The notes below the pieces were generated by a model. The model saw only the letters and a list, made by a program, of their open reading frames with translations, had not been told where the DNA came from and ran no database searches. From Amycolatopsis rubida (GTDB taxonomy: Bacteria > Actinomycetota > Actinomycetes > Mycobacteriales > Pseudonocardiaceae): a DNA stretch of 64,000 nt. Location: the NCBI RefSeq assembly GCF_900115345.1, contig NZ_FOWC01000007.1:124001-188000 (forward strand). The letters run 5' to 3'. The position numbers were made by a program, and so were the translations under genes. This document shows, piece after piece, positions 34,457-42,384 of the stretch (positions within the stretch are counted from its first letter, which is position 1; each line of letters opens with the position of its first letter).

Positions 34457-35677
34457 ATGACCGTCCACCACGTAGACCTGATGGATCCGAAGGCGTTCGC
34501 CGACGGCGTCCCGCACGGCTACTTCCGTGAGCTGCGCCGGAGGCCCGGGCTGACTCTCGCCGCGGACGCCGAGGGGTACGACTTCTGGTACATCGTGCGC
34601 CATGCCGACGTCGTCGCGGTGTCGCGGGACACCGAGGTGTTTTCGTCGAGCCCGAGCACGATGACGTCGGTCCGGCAGACCAGTTCCGGCCTGCCGATCA
34701 TCACGTTCATGGACGGGCGGGAGCACACCCGGCTGCGCAAGCTGACCGTCAAGGGCTTCACACCGGCGCGGATGCTCGCGATCGAGGGCCCCGTGCGGGA
34801 AATCGTCGGCTCCCTGCTGGCCGAGATGTCGGCGCGGGACGAGTTCGACCTCGCCGACGACGTCGCGCTGCGGCTGCCGCTGGAGGTGCTCGCCGAGCTG
34901 ATCGGGATTCCGCACGACGAGCGGGCGGAGGTCGTCGCCGCAGCGGCCAAGACCGTCAACCTCGGCGACCCCGACTATGACAAGAGCACCGCGGAGACCG
35001 GTGCCGCAGGCTTCCAGTACTTGATGGAGTACTTCACCGAACTGGCCGGCCGCCGGGCACGGGAGCCGGTCGACGACCTGTTCTCGGTGCTGCTGGCCAC
35101 ACGGGTCAAGGACGACCGGCTGGCCGGGCACGAGGTCGCGATGTTCGCCACCACGTTGATGAGCGCGGGCAGCGAGACGACCTATTGCTCGCTGACCGGT
35201 GGCGTGCTGGCGCTGCTCGAGCACCCCGGCCAGCTGGAGCGACTGCGGTCCGACCGCGGCCTGGTTGAGACAGCGGTTTCGGAGATCCTGCGCTGGGTCA
35301 CTCCTGTCACTCATTTCGCGCGGAACGTGCTCGCGGACACCGAGGTCGCGGGGCAGCCGATCAAGTCGGGCGAACGGGTCGTCATCTGGTACACGTCCGC
35401 CAACCGCGACGAGGCGGTGTTCGCCGACGCCGACCGGTTCGACGTCGCCCGGTCGCCGAACCCCCACGTGTCCTTCGGAGGGGGCGGACCACACTACTGC
35501 ATCGGCAACGGGCTCGCCGCGCTGGAGATGCGGATCTTCTTGGAGGCCGTGCTGGACCGGCTGCCCGACCTCGAGCTGCTGGGCCCGCCGGTGCGCACCC
35601 AAACCAACTTCATGAACAGCTACAAGCACATGCCCGTCCGGTTCCGCTCCGGCGATCACCGAGGAGTACGTCCATGA
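34457..35677 (+). CDS. Cytochrome P450
   Basis: P450 of 406 residues: I-helix LMSAGSETTYCS, ExxR in SEILRWV, TSANRDEAVF, and haem site FGGGGPHYCIGNGLAALE. It differs from the three other P450s in the window and resembles CYP families that act on steroids and macrolides (starts with DLMDPKAFADGVPHGYF). GGAGGAGG precedes the ATG. Its stop overlaps the methyltransferase start (ATGA), suggesting hydroxylation followed by methylation of the same position. Confidence 0.93.
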   Translation: MTVHHVDLMDPKAFADGVPHGYFRELRRRPGLTLAADAEGYDFWYIVRHADVVAVSRDTEVFSSSPSTMTSVRQTSSGLPIITFMDGREHTRLRKLTVKGFTPARMLAIEGPVREIVGSLLAEMSARDEFDLADDVALRLPLEVLAELIGIPHDERAEVVAAAAKTVNLGDPDYDKSTAETGAAGFQYLMEYFTELAGRRAREPVDDLFSVLLATRVKDDRLAGHEVAMFATTLMSAGSETTYCSLTGGVLALLEHPGQLERLRSDRGLVETAVSEILRWVTPVTHFARNVLADTEVAGQPIKSGERVVIWYTSANRDEAVFADADRFDVARSPNPHVSFGGGGPHYCIGNGLAALEMRIFLEAVLDRLPDLELLGPPVRTQTNFMNSYKHMPVRFRSGDHRGVRP

Positions 35678-36738
35678 CCACTGCCAACCGTCAGCCCGAG
35701 GTCACCGGGGTGCTGTCCTGGTTCCCGCTCGACCTGCCGCTGACGCAGCGGGTGATCGCGTTGTTCGTGTCGAAGTGGATCATCGGTGCGCTCCGCCCGC
35801 TGGTCCAGCTGAAGGTGCCGGACCTGCTGTCGGACGGCCCGCGTTCTGCCGAGGAAATCGCGGAGGCCACGGGGACGAACGCGGACGCGTTGTTCCGCGT
35901 GCTGCGGTGCACGGCGGCGGCCGGGCTGCTCGTGGAGGACTCCGACGGCAAGTTCGGCCTGACCCCGGTCGCGGCAGGGCTGGGCGAAGGAGCGCCCGGC
36001 GGAGTGCGGGACATGTTTCTGTTCGCTTCGGACCCGATGATGTGGCGGCCGTACGAGGACGTCCTGCACACCGTGCGCACTGGAGAACCGAAGTTCGACC
36101 AGGAGTTCGGCATGGCGTTCTTCGACTATCTCAAGCAGAACCCCGACAGCAACACGACGTTCAACCGCGCGATGCTGCAGAATCGCTACCCTGGAAGCGA
36201 CCGGGTCCTGGACAGCCACGACTTCAGCCGGTACCCGCGCATCGCCGACGTGGGCGGCGGCAAGGGCCAGTTCCTCGCCGAGGTGCTCAAGCGGCACCCC
36301 GGCTGCACCGGCGTTCTGTGCGACCAGCCGCAGGTCGTCGCCGAAGCCGCGGAAGTGTTCGAGCAGGCAGGCGTCTCCGACCGGGTCGCCCTGGCGCCGA
36401 CCGACTTCTTCGAGTCGATCACGCCCGGCTGCGACGCTTACCTGATCAAGCACACGCTGCACAATTGGGACGACGAAAAGGCCGCGGCGATCCTGACCCG
36501 CGTCCGGGAGGCGATCGGCGACAACCCGGACGCCCGCCTGTTCGTGATCGACATGCTGCTGACCGAGCACGGCAAGTGGGACATCGGCAAGCTGGTCGAC
36601 GTCGAGATGCTGATCATCCTCGGCGGCCGGGAACGCGATCGCGAGGAGTGGAACCGGATCGCCAGAGCGGCGGGCTTCGAGCCGTCGAACGACCCCGCTG
36701 CCGGCGATCTGGTGCTGCTGGAGTTCCGGCCGGTCTGA
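35674..36738 (+). CDS. O-methyltransferase (plant-type family)
   Basis: Protein of 354 residues: winged-helix part with LVQLKVPDLLSDGPRSAEEIAE, SAM site IADVGGGKGQFL about residue 190, and TLHNWDDEKAAA with the catalytic His. Complete, so it should methylate a phenol or enol of the aglycone. Translationally coupled to the P450 and followed by the epimerase after ten bases. Confidence 0.9.
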   Translation: MTTANRQPEVTGVLSWFPLDLPLTQRVIALFVSKWIIGALRPLVQLKVPDLLSDGPRSAEEIAEATGTNADALFRVLRCTAAAGLLVEDSDGKFGLTPVAAGLGEGAPGGVRDMFLFASDPMMWRPYEDVLHTVRTGEPKFDQEFGMAFFDYLKQNPDSNTTFNRAMLQNRYPGSDRVLDSHDFSRYPRIADVGGGKGQFLAEVLKRHPGCTGVLCDQPQVVAEAAEVFEQAGVSDRVALAPTDFFESITPGCDAYLIKHTLHNWDDEKAAAILTRVREAIGDNPDARLFVIDMLLTEHGKWDIGKLVDVEMLIILGGRERDREEWNRIARAAGFEPSNDPAAGDLVLLEFRPV

Positions 36739-36748
36739 GGAGGCTGAG

Positions 36749-37372
36749 GTGAAAGTCCGGCCACTTGCAGTCCGCGGGGCGTTCGAGTTCCGCGCGGAAG
36801 TGTTCCCCGACGACCGCGGCCGATTCTGCACTCCGTACGAGGCGCAGGCCTTCCACGACGACGTGGGGCGTCTGCCGTTTCCCGTTGCGCGGACGAGTTT
36901 CAGCACTTCCCGCAAGGGAGTGGTGCGGGGCGTCCACTACAGCCGGGCGGCGACCGCGGGCGAGAAGTACGTGTTCTGTCCGGGCGGCGCGTGCCTGGAC
37001 CTCGTGGTCGACGTGCGGGTCGGCTCGCCGACCTACGGCCGGTGGGACTGCGTGACGCTCGGACCGGACACCGGCCGCGCGCTTTACCTCCCGAAGGGCG
37101 TCGGGCACGGGTTCGTCGCTCTTCGGGACGAGACCGTGATGTGCTACCAGATGTCCAACGCCTACGTGCCGGAAGACGAACTGGCGGTGTCGGTTTTGGA
37201 CGCCGAACTCGGCCTGCCGATCCCGTCCGGCATCGAGCCCGTCCTCTCCGAACGCGATCGGGCGGCGACCTCACTGGCCGCCGCCCGATCCGCCGGGCTG
37301 CTGCCCGGCTACGAGCCGGTGGCCTCGGCCGCGTCGTCCTCGTCGCAGAACTGCCTGGCCCAGCGCCGGTAG
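36749..37372 (+). CDS. dTDP-4-keto-6-deoxyhexose 3,5-epimerase (RmlC-like)
   Basis: Cupin-fold protein of 207 residues. Family landmarks: FRAEVFPDDRGRF, FSTSRKGVVRGVHY with the catalytic His, and ALYLPKGVGHGFVAL. It epimerises C-3 and/or C-5, needed for L-configured sugars such as L-rhamnose types. The C-terminal Ala/Ser-rich tail overlaps the convergent Rieske gene by 64 bases. It follows GAGGAGG at the methyltransferase end. Provides, with 11274 and 38412, the only sugar-building enzymes in the window. Confidence 0.92.
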   Translation: MKVRPLAVRGAFEFRAEVFPDDRGRFCTPYEAQAFHDDVGRLPFPVARTSFSTSRKGVVRGVHYSRAATAGEKYVFCPGGACLDLVVDVRVGSPTYGRWDCVTLGPDTGRALYLPKGVGHGFVALRDETVMCYQMSNAYVPEDELAVSVLDAELGLPIPSGIEPVLSERDRAATSLAAARSAGLLPGYEPVASAASSSSQNCLAQRR

Positions 37373-38403
37373 TCGATGACGATCCGCTCCTCGGCGAGCA
37401 CCTTCGGCTTGGGCAAGTACTTCTTCGCCGTCCAGATCGGGAAGTCCTGGATGCTGGTGCGGCACGCCTGTTCCAGCGCGATCCTGCTCAGCAGCGCCGA
37501 CAGCGCCGGCCGGGCCTTGCCGCGCAGGAGCTTCGGCAGCGGGGCGTCCTGCTCGATCAGGAAGCTCGTGGCGATCGTGAACGCGACCCGGTGCCGGTCG
37601 ATCGGGGTCGCGAGCGCCCAGCTGAGGCCGCGGGTCCCGGTGCCCGGCGCAGTGATCGTCGACTGCAGCACGCCGAGGCCGTGGACGTTGTTCTCGATCT
37701 CGACCTTGGAGGCGCTGCCGTTGCGCAGCTCGCGTTCGACCTCGACGGTGAGGCTCGAGGAGTGCTCGCCGAAGCAGGCTTCCTTGACCGTCCGCAGCGA
37801 AACCCCGTGTACGACGGGAAAGTGCGTGAGGTCGAAGTTGTTCTCCATGATCTCCTGCGGGTGGTCGCGGATGACGAACGTGCGGTGCGCGGCCCGCGGG
37901 AAGCCGCGCATCGCGACGGCCGGCACCTCCCAGCCGGGATCGGTGCCCTTCGGGTGGAACCACACCAGCACGATGTCGTTGACTTCCCGGGCCGGCAGAG
38001 CGGTCAATCGCGCGGCGGGCGGTGCTTCGCCGTGCGGGGTGCCCACGCACCGGCCGTCGCCGCCGTACCGGAAGCCGTGGAAGGGACAGACGATCGCCTC
38101 GCCCTCGACCCGGCCGCCGATGCCGAGATGAGCGCCGAAGTGCGGGCAGTAAGGCCGGATGGCCCGCAGCACTCCGCTCGACGTCCGGTAGACGACGACG
38201 TCCTCGCCGAAAAACGGCCGCCGCACGACCTTTCCGCTTGGCACCTCGTCGCTGAAACAGACCGCGTACCAGCCGGTCGGGTACCGCAGCAGGCTCCTGC
38301 TTTCCTCGACCGTAGCGAACTCGTTGGCACGCTGGGCGGCGCGCAGGCCGACGAGCCCGCCGGTAAGCCGCGCGATCGCCCAGTGGAAGCCTTCCCCTGA
38401 CAT
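37309..38403 (-). CDS. Rieske non-haem iron oxygenase
   Basis: Protein of 364 residues. Rieske [2Fe-2S] site CPHFGAHLG and CPFHGF about residues 85-110, and mononuclear iron site ENNFDLTHFPVVHG about 190-200. This layout fits the KshA/DAF36-like group that hydroxylates or desaturates polycyclic substrates. No reductase gene is next to it, so electrons must come from elsewhere. ATG has AGGAGA and lies nine bases after the sugar methyltransferase stop. An unusual enzyme type for type II PKS clusters. Confidence 0.9.
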   Translation of the reverse strand: MSGEGFHWAIARLTGGLVGLRAAQRANEFATVEESRSLLRYPTGWYAVCFSDEVPSGKVVRRPFFGEDVVVYRTSSGVLRAIRPYCPHFGAHLGIGGRVEGEAIVCPFHGFRYGGDGRCVGTPHGEAPPAARLTALPAREVNDIVLVWFHPKGTDPGWEVPAVAMRGFPRAAHRTFVIRDHPQEIMENNFDLTHFPVVHGVSLRTVKEACFGEHSSSLTVEVERELRNGSASKVEIENNVHGLGVLQSTITAPGTGTRGLSWALATPIDRHRVAFTIATSFLIEQDAPLPKLLRGKARPALSALLSRIALEQACRTSIQDFPIWTAKKYLPKPKVLAEERIVIDYRRWARQFCDEDDAAEATGS

Positions 38404-38411
38404 GGGATCTC

Positions 38412-39629
38412 CTAGTCGACGTACACCTGCGGCACGTACTTGATCCACCGACCGCCGCCGTCGCGGAAGTCGCGTTCTTTCGCTGTGATCTCCCCGGCGT
38501 GGTTCCAGGCGAACAGCAGCGCGTAGTCCGGGCGTGATTCGGCGAACGCCTCCGGCGGCCGGACGGGGATGTGCGAGCCGGGGGCGAGCTTGCCCTGCTT
38601 CGCGGGAGTGCTGTCGCAGATGAACGGAACCAGATCCGGACCGATGCCGCAGAAATTCGTGACGGTCGCGCTCTTGGCGGTGGCTCCGTAGCCGACGACC
38701 GTTCGGCCCCGGTCGCGCAGGTCGCGCACCATGTCGACGAGGTCCTCGCGGATGTGCTGCACGTCGTCGGCGAACGCCCGGCAGGTGGCTACTTCCCCCA
38801 GCGCGCGCGACTCCTCTTCGGACAGCAGTTCGGCGACAGCGGGCGCGGGGGTGCGTTCTCCCTTGCGCGCCAGCGAATACCGAATCTCGCCGCCGTGCAC
38901 GGGCAGCCGCTCGACACCGACCAGCTCGAAGCCGAACCGGTGTGCGAGCGCTCTCACCGAAGTGGCGGTGAAGAAGTAGAAATGCTCGTCGTAGATCTGG
39001 TCGAAGCTGGTCTGCGCGACGATGTCGCCGAAGCAGGGGTCCTCGAACACGAACACCCCGCCCGGCTTCAGCAATGTGTCGACGCCCCGCAGAACCGAGC
39101 CGAGGTAAGGGATATGGCAGATCGTGTTGGCACCGTAGATGACGTCGGCCGCCTGTTCGTCGTCCAGGATTTCCGCTGCGGTCGACTCTTCGAAAAACGC
39201 TGTGCGCACCCGGAGGCCCTGCGCTCTGGCGAGGCTGGCCACGCCGCCGGACGGCTCGACGCCGAGATGCTTCACGTCCGCCTCGCCGATTGTGCGCAGC
39301 ATGACGCCGTCGTTGCAGCCGAGCTCGACGATGAACGGGTCGGGGCCGGTCAGCTCGGTCGCCAGGAATTGCCGGGCGGTCCGCTCGAAGTGCTCGCGCA
39401 TGCCCGCGGAGCCCGACGAGAGGTACGGGTAGGCGTTATGGAACATCCGCTCGCGCGGGACCTCCTCCACCAGCTGCACCATCGTGCAGGATCCGCATAT
39501 CGCCACCTGCAGGTGAAAGAAGAACTCGTTGTCGAGCTCGTCGGGTTCGAGGAAAGCGTCGGAAACGGGCTGCTGCCCGAGGTCCAGAAATTCCCTCAGC
39601 TCACCCCGGCAGACGCGGCAACTGGCCAT
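38412..39629 (-). CDS. NDP-deoxyhexose C-3 methyltransferase (TylCIII/EvaC-like)
   Basis: Protein of 405 residues with three-part TylC3-type architecture: N-terminal zinc-binding CRVCRGEL and ICGSC, a central SAM domain with VELGCNDGVML, and a C-terminal domain with VGYGATAKSATV and ending WIKYVPQVYVD. These enzymes add a methyl at C-3 of 3-keto-deoxysugars; HGGEIRYS and the conserved Tyr/His in DEHFYFFT fit the family. Start ATG lacks a clear ribosome site, so a leaderless mRNA is possible. Divergent from the FAD gene at 39730. Confidence 0.92.
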   Translation of the reverse strand: MASCRVCRGELREFLDLGQQPVSDAFLEPDELDNEFFFHLQVAICGSCTMVQLVEEVPRERMFHNAYPYLSSGSAGMREHFERTARQFLATELTGPDPFIVELGCNDGVMLRTIGEADVKHLGVEPSGGVASLARAQGLRVRTAFFEESTAAEILDDEQAADVIYGANTICHIPYLGSVLRGVDTLLKPGGVFVFEDPCFGDIVAQTSFDQIYDEHFYFFTATSVRALAHRFGFELVGVERLPVHGGEIRYSLARKGERTPAPAVAELLSEEESRALGEVATCRAFADDVQHIREDLVDMVRDLRDRGRTVVGYGATAKSATVTNFCGIGPDLVPFICDSTPAKQGKLAPGSHIPVRPPEAFAESRPDYALLFAWNHAGEITAKERDFRDGGGRWIKYVPQVYVD

Positions 39630-39639
39630 GCCGGGGAAG

Positions 39640-39680
39640 GTAGACGCGGGAGGTACAAGGAGGCTGGAGGCCGCGTCTAC
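39640..39680. promoter_or_regulatory. Inverted repeat in divergent promoter region
   Basis: GTAGACGCGG (39640-39649) and CCGCGTCTAC (39671-39680) form a perfect 10-bp inverted repeat with 21 bases between. It is 11 bases from the C-methyltransferase start and 50 from the FAD monooxygenase start, so a regulator bound here could act on both. A long-loop hairpin is the alternative. Confidence 0.5.
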
Positions 39681-39729
39681 GCGCCTTCGATCGCTCGCGG
39701 GCACCGTCGTCGCCGTGACGAACTCGGGC

Positions 39730-40917
39730 ATGAGCGAAGGCGCGGCGGCAGTGGTCGGCGGTGGGATCGGCGGTCTTGCGGCCGCGGCCGGCCTGGTCCG
39801 GATCGGCTGGCGGGTCACCGTCCTGGAACGAGCGCCCGCGTTGCGGGAGCTCGGCGCCGGCATGTCGTTGATGACCAACGCCCAGCGCTGCCTGGACGAG
39901 CTGGGCGTCGGCGCGGAGGTCCGTCGGCGGTCGGCGACGATGCGCCCCGGCGGCGAGGGTCTGCGCACCGCGATGGGCTGGCGACTGATGAAGCCTGCGA
40001 GCGAGGCGTTCGTCCGTTCCCGACGACTGTCGTCGATCGTGCTGTCGCGCCGGGAGCTGCTGCGGGTGCTCGAAAGGGCGCTCCCGCCGGGTCGGTTGCG
40101 CATCGGGGCCGAGGTGACCGGGGTCGACGAGTCGGGTCAGCTCACCTATCGATCGGGCGGCGCCATGAAGACGATCACCGCGGATCTGGTCGTGGCGGCG
40201 GACGGCCTCAACAGCACGGTGCGGAAGATCCTCCAGCCCGAAGCGCCCGCGCCGGTCTACAGCGGGCACAGTGTGTGGCGCGGCATCACCGAGCACCCGG
40301 TGCCGAAATCCGATCCCGGCGGCAACACCTGGGGCAGGGGCCTGGAGTTCGGCCGCATGCCGCTGGCCGACGGGCGCGTCTACTGGTACGCAGTCGCGAA
40401 CCTGCGGCCCGGCCTGCGCCACCTCGACGAATGGCAGGAGGTCCGGAGGCGTTTCGGGCGGTGGCACCGGCCGATACCGCAGCTGATCGCGGCGACCGCG
40501 CCCGAAACCGTGCTGCGGCACGACGTCTACGAGATGGCGACGCCGCTGCCGTCGTTCGTGTCCGGGCGTGTGGTCCTGCTCGGCGATGCCGCGCACGCGA
40601 TGACGTCCGATCTCGGCCAGGGCGCATGCCAGGCGATCGAGGACGCCGTCGTGCTCTGCGGCGCGCTGGCCACCGAACCGGGCGTGCCGGCCGCCCTGCG
40701 CCGGTACGACGAGGAACGGGGCCCCAGAACCCAGGTGATCACCGAGGCGTCCCGGCGGATGGGCGAGGTCAAGCTCGTCGAACGCCGCCTCGCCGTGATC
40801 AGGCGCAACGTCCGGATGCGGCTGTCGTCCCCTCGCCAGGGCGAGCTCGCGCTGGCCCGTATCGGCGACTGGCGGCCGCCCGCGCTAGGCCAGGACAAGG
40901 GAGGTGCGGTCGCGTGA
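39730..40917 (+). CDS. FAD-dependent monooxygenase (salicylate-hydroxylase-like)
   Basis: Class A flavoprotein of 395 residues with VVGGGIGGLAAAAGL at the N-terminus, VVAADGLNSTVRK about residue 160, and LLGDAAHAMTSDLGQGACQAIED about residue 285. It lacks the C-terminal thioredoxin domain and resembles small zeaxanthin-epoxidase/salicylate-hydroxylase-like enzymes. GTG 39715 is another start; neither has a clear ribosome site. It may hydroxylate the core or cleave a ring. Coupled to the NmrA gene (GTGA). Confidence 0.88.
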   Translation: MSEGAAAVVGGGIGGLAAAAGLVRIGWRVTVLERAPALRELGAGMSLMTNAQRCLDELGVGAEVRRRSATMRPGGEGLRTAMGWRLMKPASEAFVRSRRLSSIVLSRRELLRVLERALPPGRLRIGAEVTGVDESGQLTYRSGGAMKTITADLVVAADGLNSTVRKILQPEAPAPVYSGHSVWRGITEHPVPKSDPGGNTWGRGLEFGRMPLADGRVYWYAVANLRPGLRHLDEWQEVRRRFGRWHRPIPQLIAATAPETVLRHDVYEMATPLPSFVSGRVVLLGDAAHAMTSDLGQGACQAIEDAVVLCGALATEPGVPAALRRYDEERGPRTQVITEASRRMGEVKLVERRLAVIRRNVRMRLSSPRQGELALARIGDWRPPALGQDKGGAVA

Positions 40918-41747
40918 TCGTCGTTTTCGGTGCGACCGGAACGGTCGGCAGCGAGGTCGTCGCGGGCCTGGCGGCCGCGGGCGAGCCGGTGCGCGCGTTC
41001 AGCCGGAACCCCACGGCTTTCCCGGGCGGTGTCCAGGCGGCGCGCGGAGACCTCGAGGATCCCGCGTCGGTCCTCGCGGCCCTTGACGGGGCCGACCGCG
41101 CGTTCGTGCTGACTACCGGACCCCGGGCGTGGGTGCACGACACCACGGTGGCCGACGCGGCGCGCCGGACTGGCACCCGGTGCCTCGTGAAGCTGTCCAC
41201 CGTCGCGGCCGCGACGCCCACGACCAACAGCTACGCCATCGCGGCGGCAAAAGGCGAGCAGGCAGTGGCCACGAGCGGTGCGGAGTGGACAGTTGTGCGG
41301 GCGGCGGCGTTCATGTCCAACGTGCGGCAGTGGCTTTGGAGCGTGGAGTCCGAGGGAGTGGTGTACGCGCCATTCGGCACAATCCCGCGCGCTGTCGTCG
41401 ATCCACGCGACGTAGCCGCCGTTGCCGTGAGTGCGCTCACCTCGGCAGAGCACCACGGTCGCACTTACACCGTCACAGGTCCGGAAGCGTTGACCGCGGC
41501 GGAGCAGGTAGAGCGACTCGCTGCCCGTGTCGGCCGACCGCTGCGGTGCGTCGACGCGCCAGCGGAGCCGGTCCGTGCCGCGATGGTGGACGCGGGCATG
41601 GACCCGGAGCACGTGGACGGCCTGCTGGCGTCCCAAGCCGATCCTGATCCGGCCCGTGGCGGCGTGCCGTTGCCCACTGTGCACGAGGTGACCGGGCGGC
41701 CTCCACGCACGTTCGACGCGTGGCTGGGGGACAATCTCGGGCGTTAA
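40914..41747 (+). CDS. NmrA-like NAD(P)-binding protein (copy 1)
   Basis: Protein of 277 residues, atypical SDR: VIVVFGATGTVGSEVVAGLAAAG, ARGDLEDPAS, and TVTGPEALTAAEQV in the C-terminal part. The NmrA group includes reductases such as ActVI-like and quinone reductases. GTG has GGGAGG. It may reduce a quinone or keto group made by the coupled monooxygenase. A close relative is at 62413 (same GPExLT motif). Its stop overlaps the convergent TenA-like gene by four bases. Confidence 0.85.
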   Translation: MIVVFGATGTVGSEVVAGLAAAGEPVRAFSRNPTAFPGGVQAARGDLEDPASVLAALDGADRAFVLTTGPRAWVHDTTVADAARRTGTRCLVKLSTVAAATPTTNSYAIAAAKGEQAVATSGAEWTVVRAAAFMSNVRQWLWSVESEGVVYAPFGTIPRAVVDPRDVAAVAVSALTSAEHHGRTYTVTGPEALTAAEQVERLAARVGRPLRCVDAPAEPVRAAMVDAGMDPEHVDGLLASQADPDPARGGVPLPTVHEVTGRPPRTFDAWLGDNLGR

Positions 41748-42382
41748 CCCCCCGACCACGCCGCCTCAGCGAACGCCAGCTCGTAGCGAACACCGACCGC
41801 GAAGTTCTCGACCACCGCTCGCTGCTCGCCGACCTGCTCGGCCAGGTCGAGGAATGCCGGAACCACGGCGCGGAAGCCGTCACCCGGGTGGTAGGCGGCG
41901 ATCCATCCGCCGTAGCAGCCGCCGGGTGCCTGGCGGTCGCGCAGGTCGTCGGACAGCGGCAGGTTGAACCACACCATCGGCAGCACGGCCCCGATCCCGG
42001 CGGCCAGTGACCTCGCCGCCGCGGCGGCGTAGAAGTCGCACTGCTCACGGGTCGACCGGCGGACGGGCGCGGTCGTCGAGGGCAGCGGGATGCCGAAGCC
42101 CGGTGCCAGCGCGGTGAATTCCCTCCGCAGCCGGTCCCGTGCCTCGATCGTGGCGGTGGCGGCGTGGGCGAGCAGCAGCGCGTGTCCGTCGTCGCGGGTC
42201 ATCGCCGCGCACCGCAACAGAATCCGCGCGAATGCGGGCAGCAGGTGGCTGGTGTCCTGCTGCACGAACCGCTCCAGAGCCGCGCCGGGCAACGAGCCGT
42301 CCTTCAGCCCCGACCAGAACGGGTGCCCGGTCAGCTCTCTCAGCGCGGGCCCGGCGATACGGCGCAGTTCCTCGGCAAGCAC
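41744..42382 (-). CDS. TenA-fold protein lacking the catalytic Cys (copy 1)
   Basis: Protein of 212 residues, all-alpha TenA/haem-oxygenase-like fold. HPFWSGLKDGSLP, FVQQDTSHLLPAFA and GGWIAAYHPGDGF match TenA. In thiaminase II the region reads LLPCxWxY with the catalytic Cys; here it is VLPMVWFN, so the Cys is Met and the Tyr is lost, while the late Glu in RYELAFAEAAW is kept. It cannot be a normal aminopyrimidine aminohydrolase. A homologue is at 53928. GTG 42382 was chosen because it follows the glycosyltransferase stop by two bases. Function unknown; binding or cyclising a planar ligand is possible. Confidence 0.8.
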   Translation of the reverse strand: MLAEELRRIAGPALRELTGHPFWSGLKDGSLPGAALERFVQQDTSHLLPAFARILLRCAAMTRDDGHALLLAHAATATIEARDRLRREFTALAPGFGIPLPSTTAPVRRSTREQCDFYAAAAARSLAAGIGAVLPMVWFNLPLSDDLRDRQAPGGCYGGWIAAYHPGDGFRAVVPAFLDLAEQVGEQRAVVENFAVGVRYELAFAEAAWSGG

Positions 42383-42384
42383 GA

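Noticed and set aside
38571..41747. A very long open frame of more than 1000 codons on the plus strand
   Set aside because: Only its last 277 codons (from 40914) form a real NmrA-type protein; the upstream part is Arg/Ala-rich shadow sequence antisense to the C-methyltransferase and out of frame with the FAD monooxygenase.
41744..42382. Thiamine salvage enzyme (TenA) annotation
   Set aside because: The catalytic Cys and neighbouring Tyr are replaced in both copies, so the thiaminase II function is not supported.
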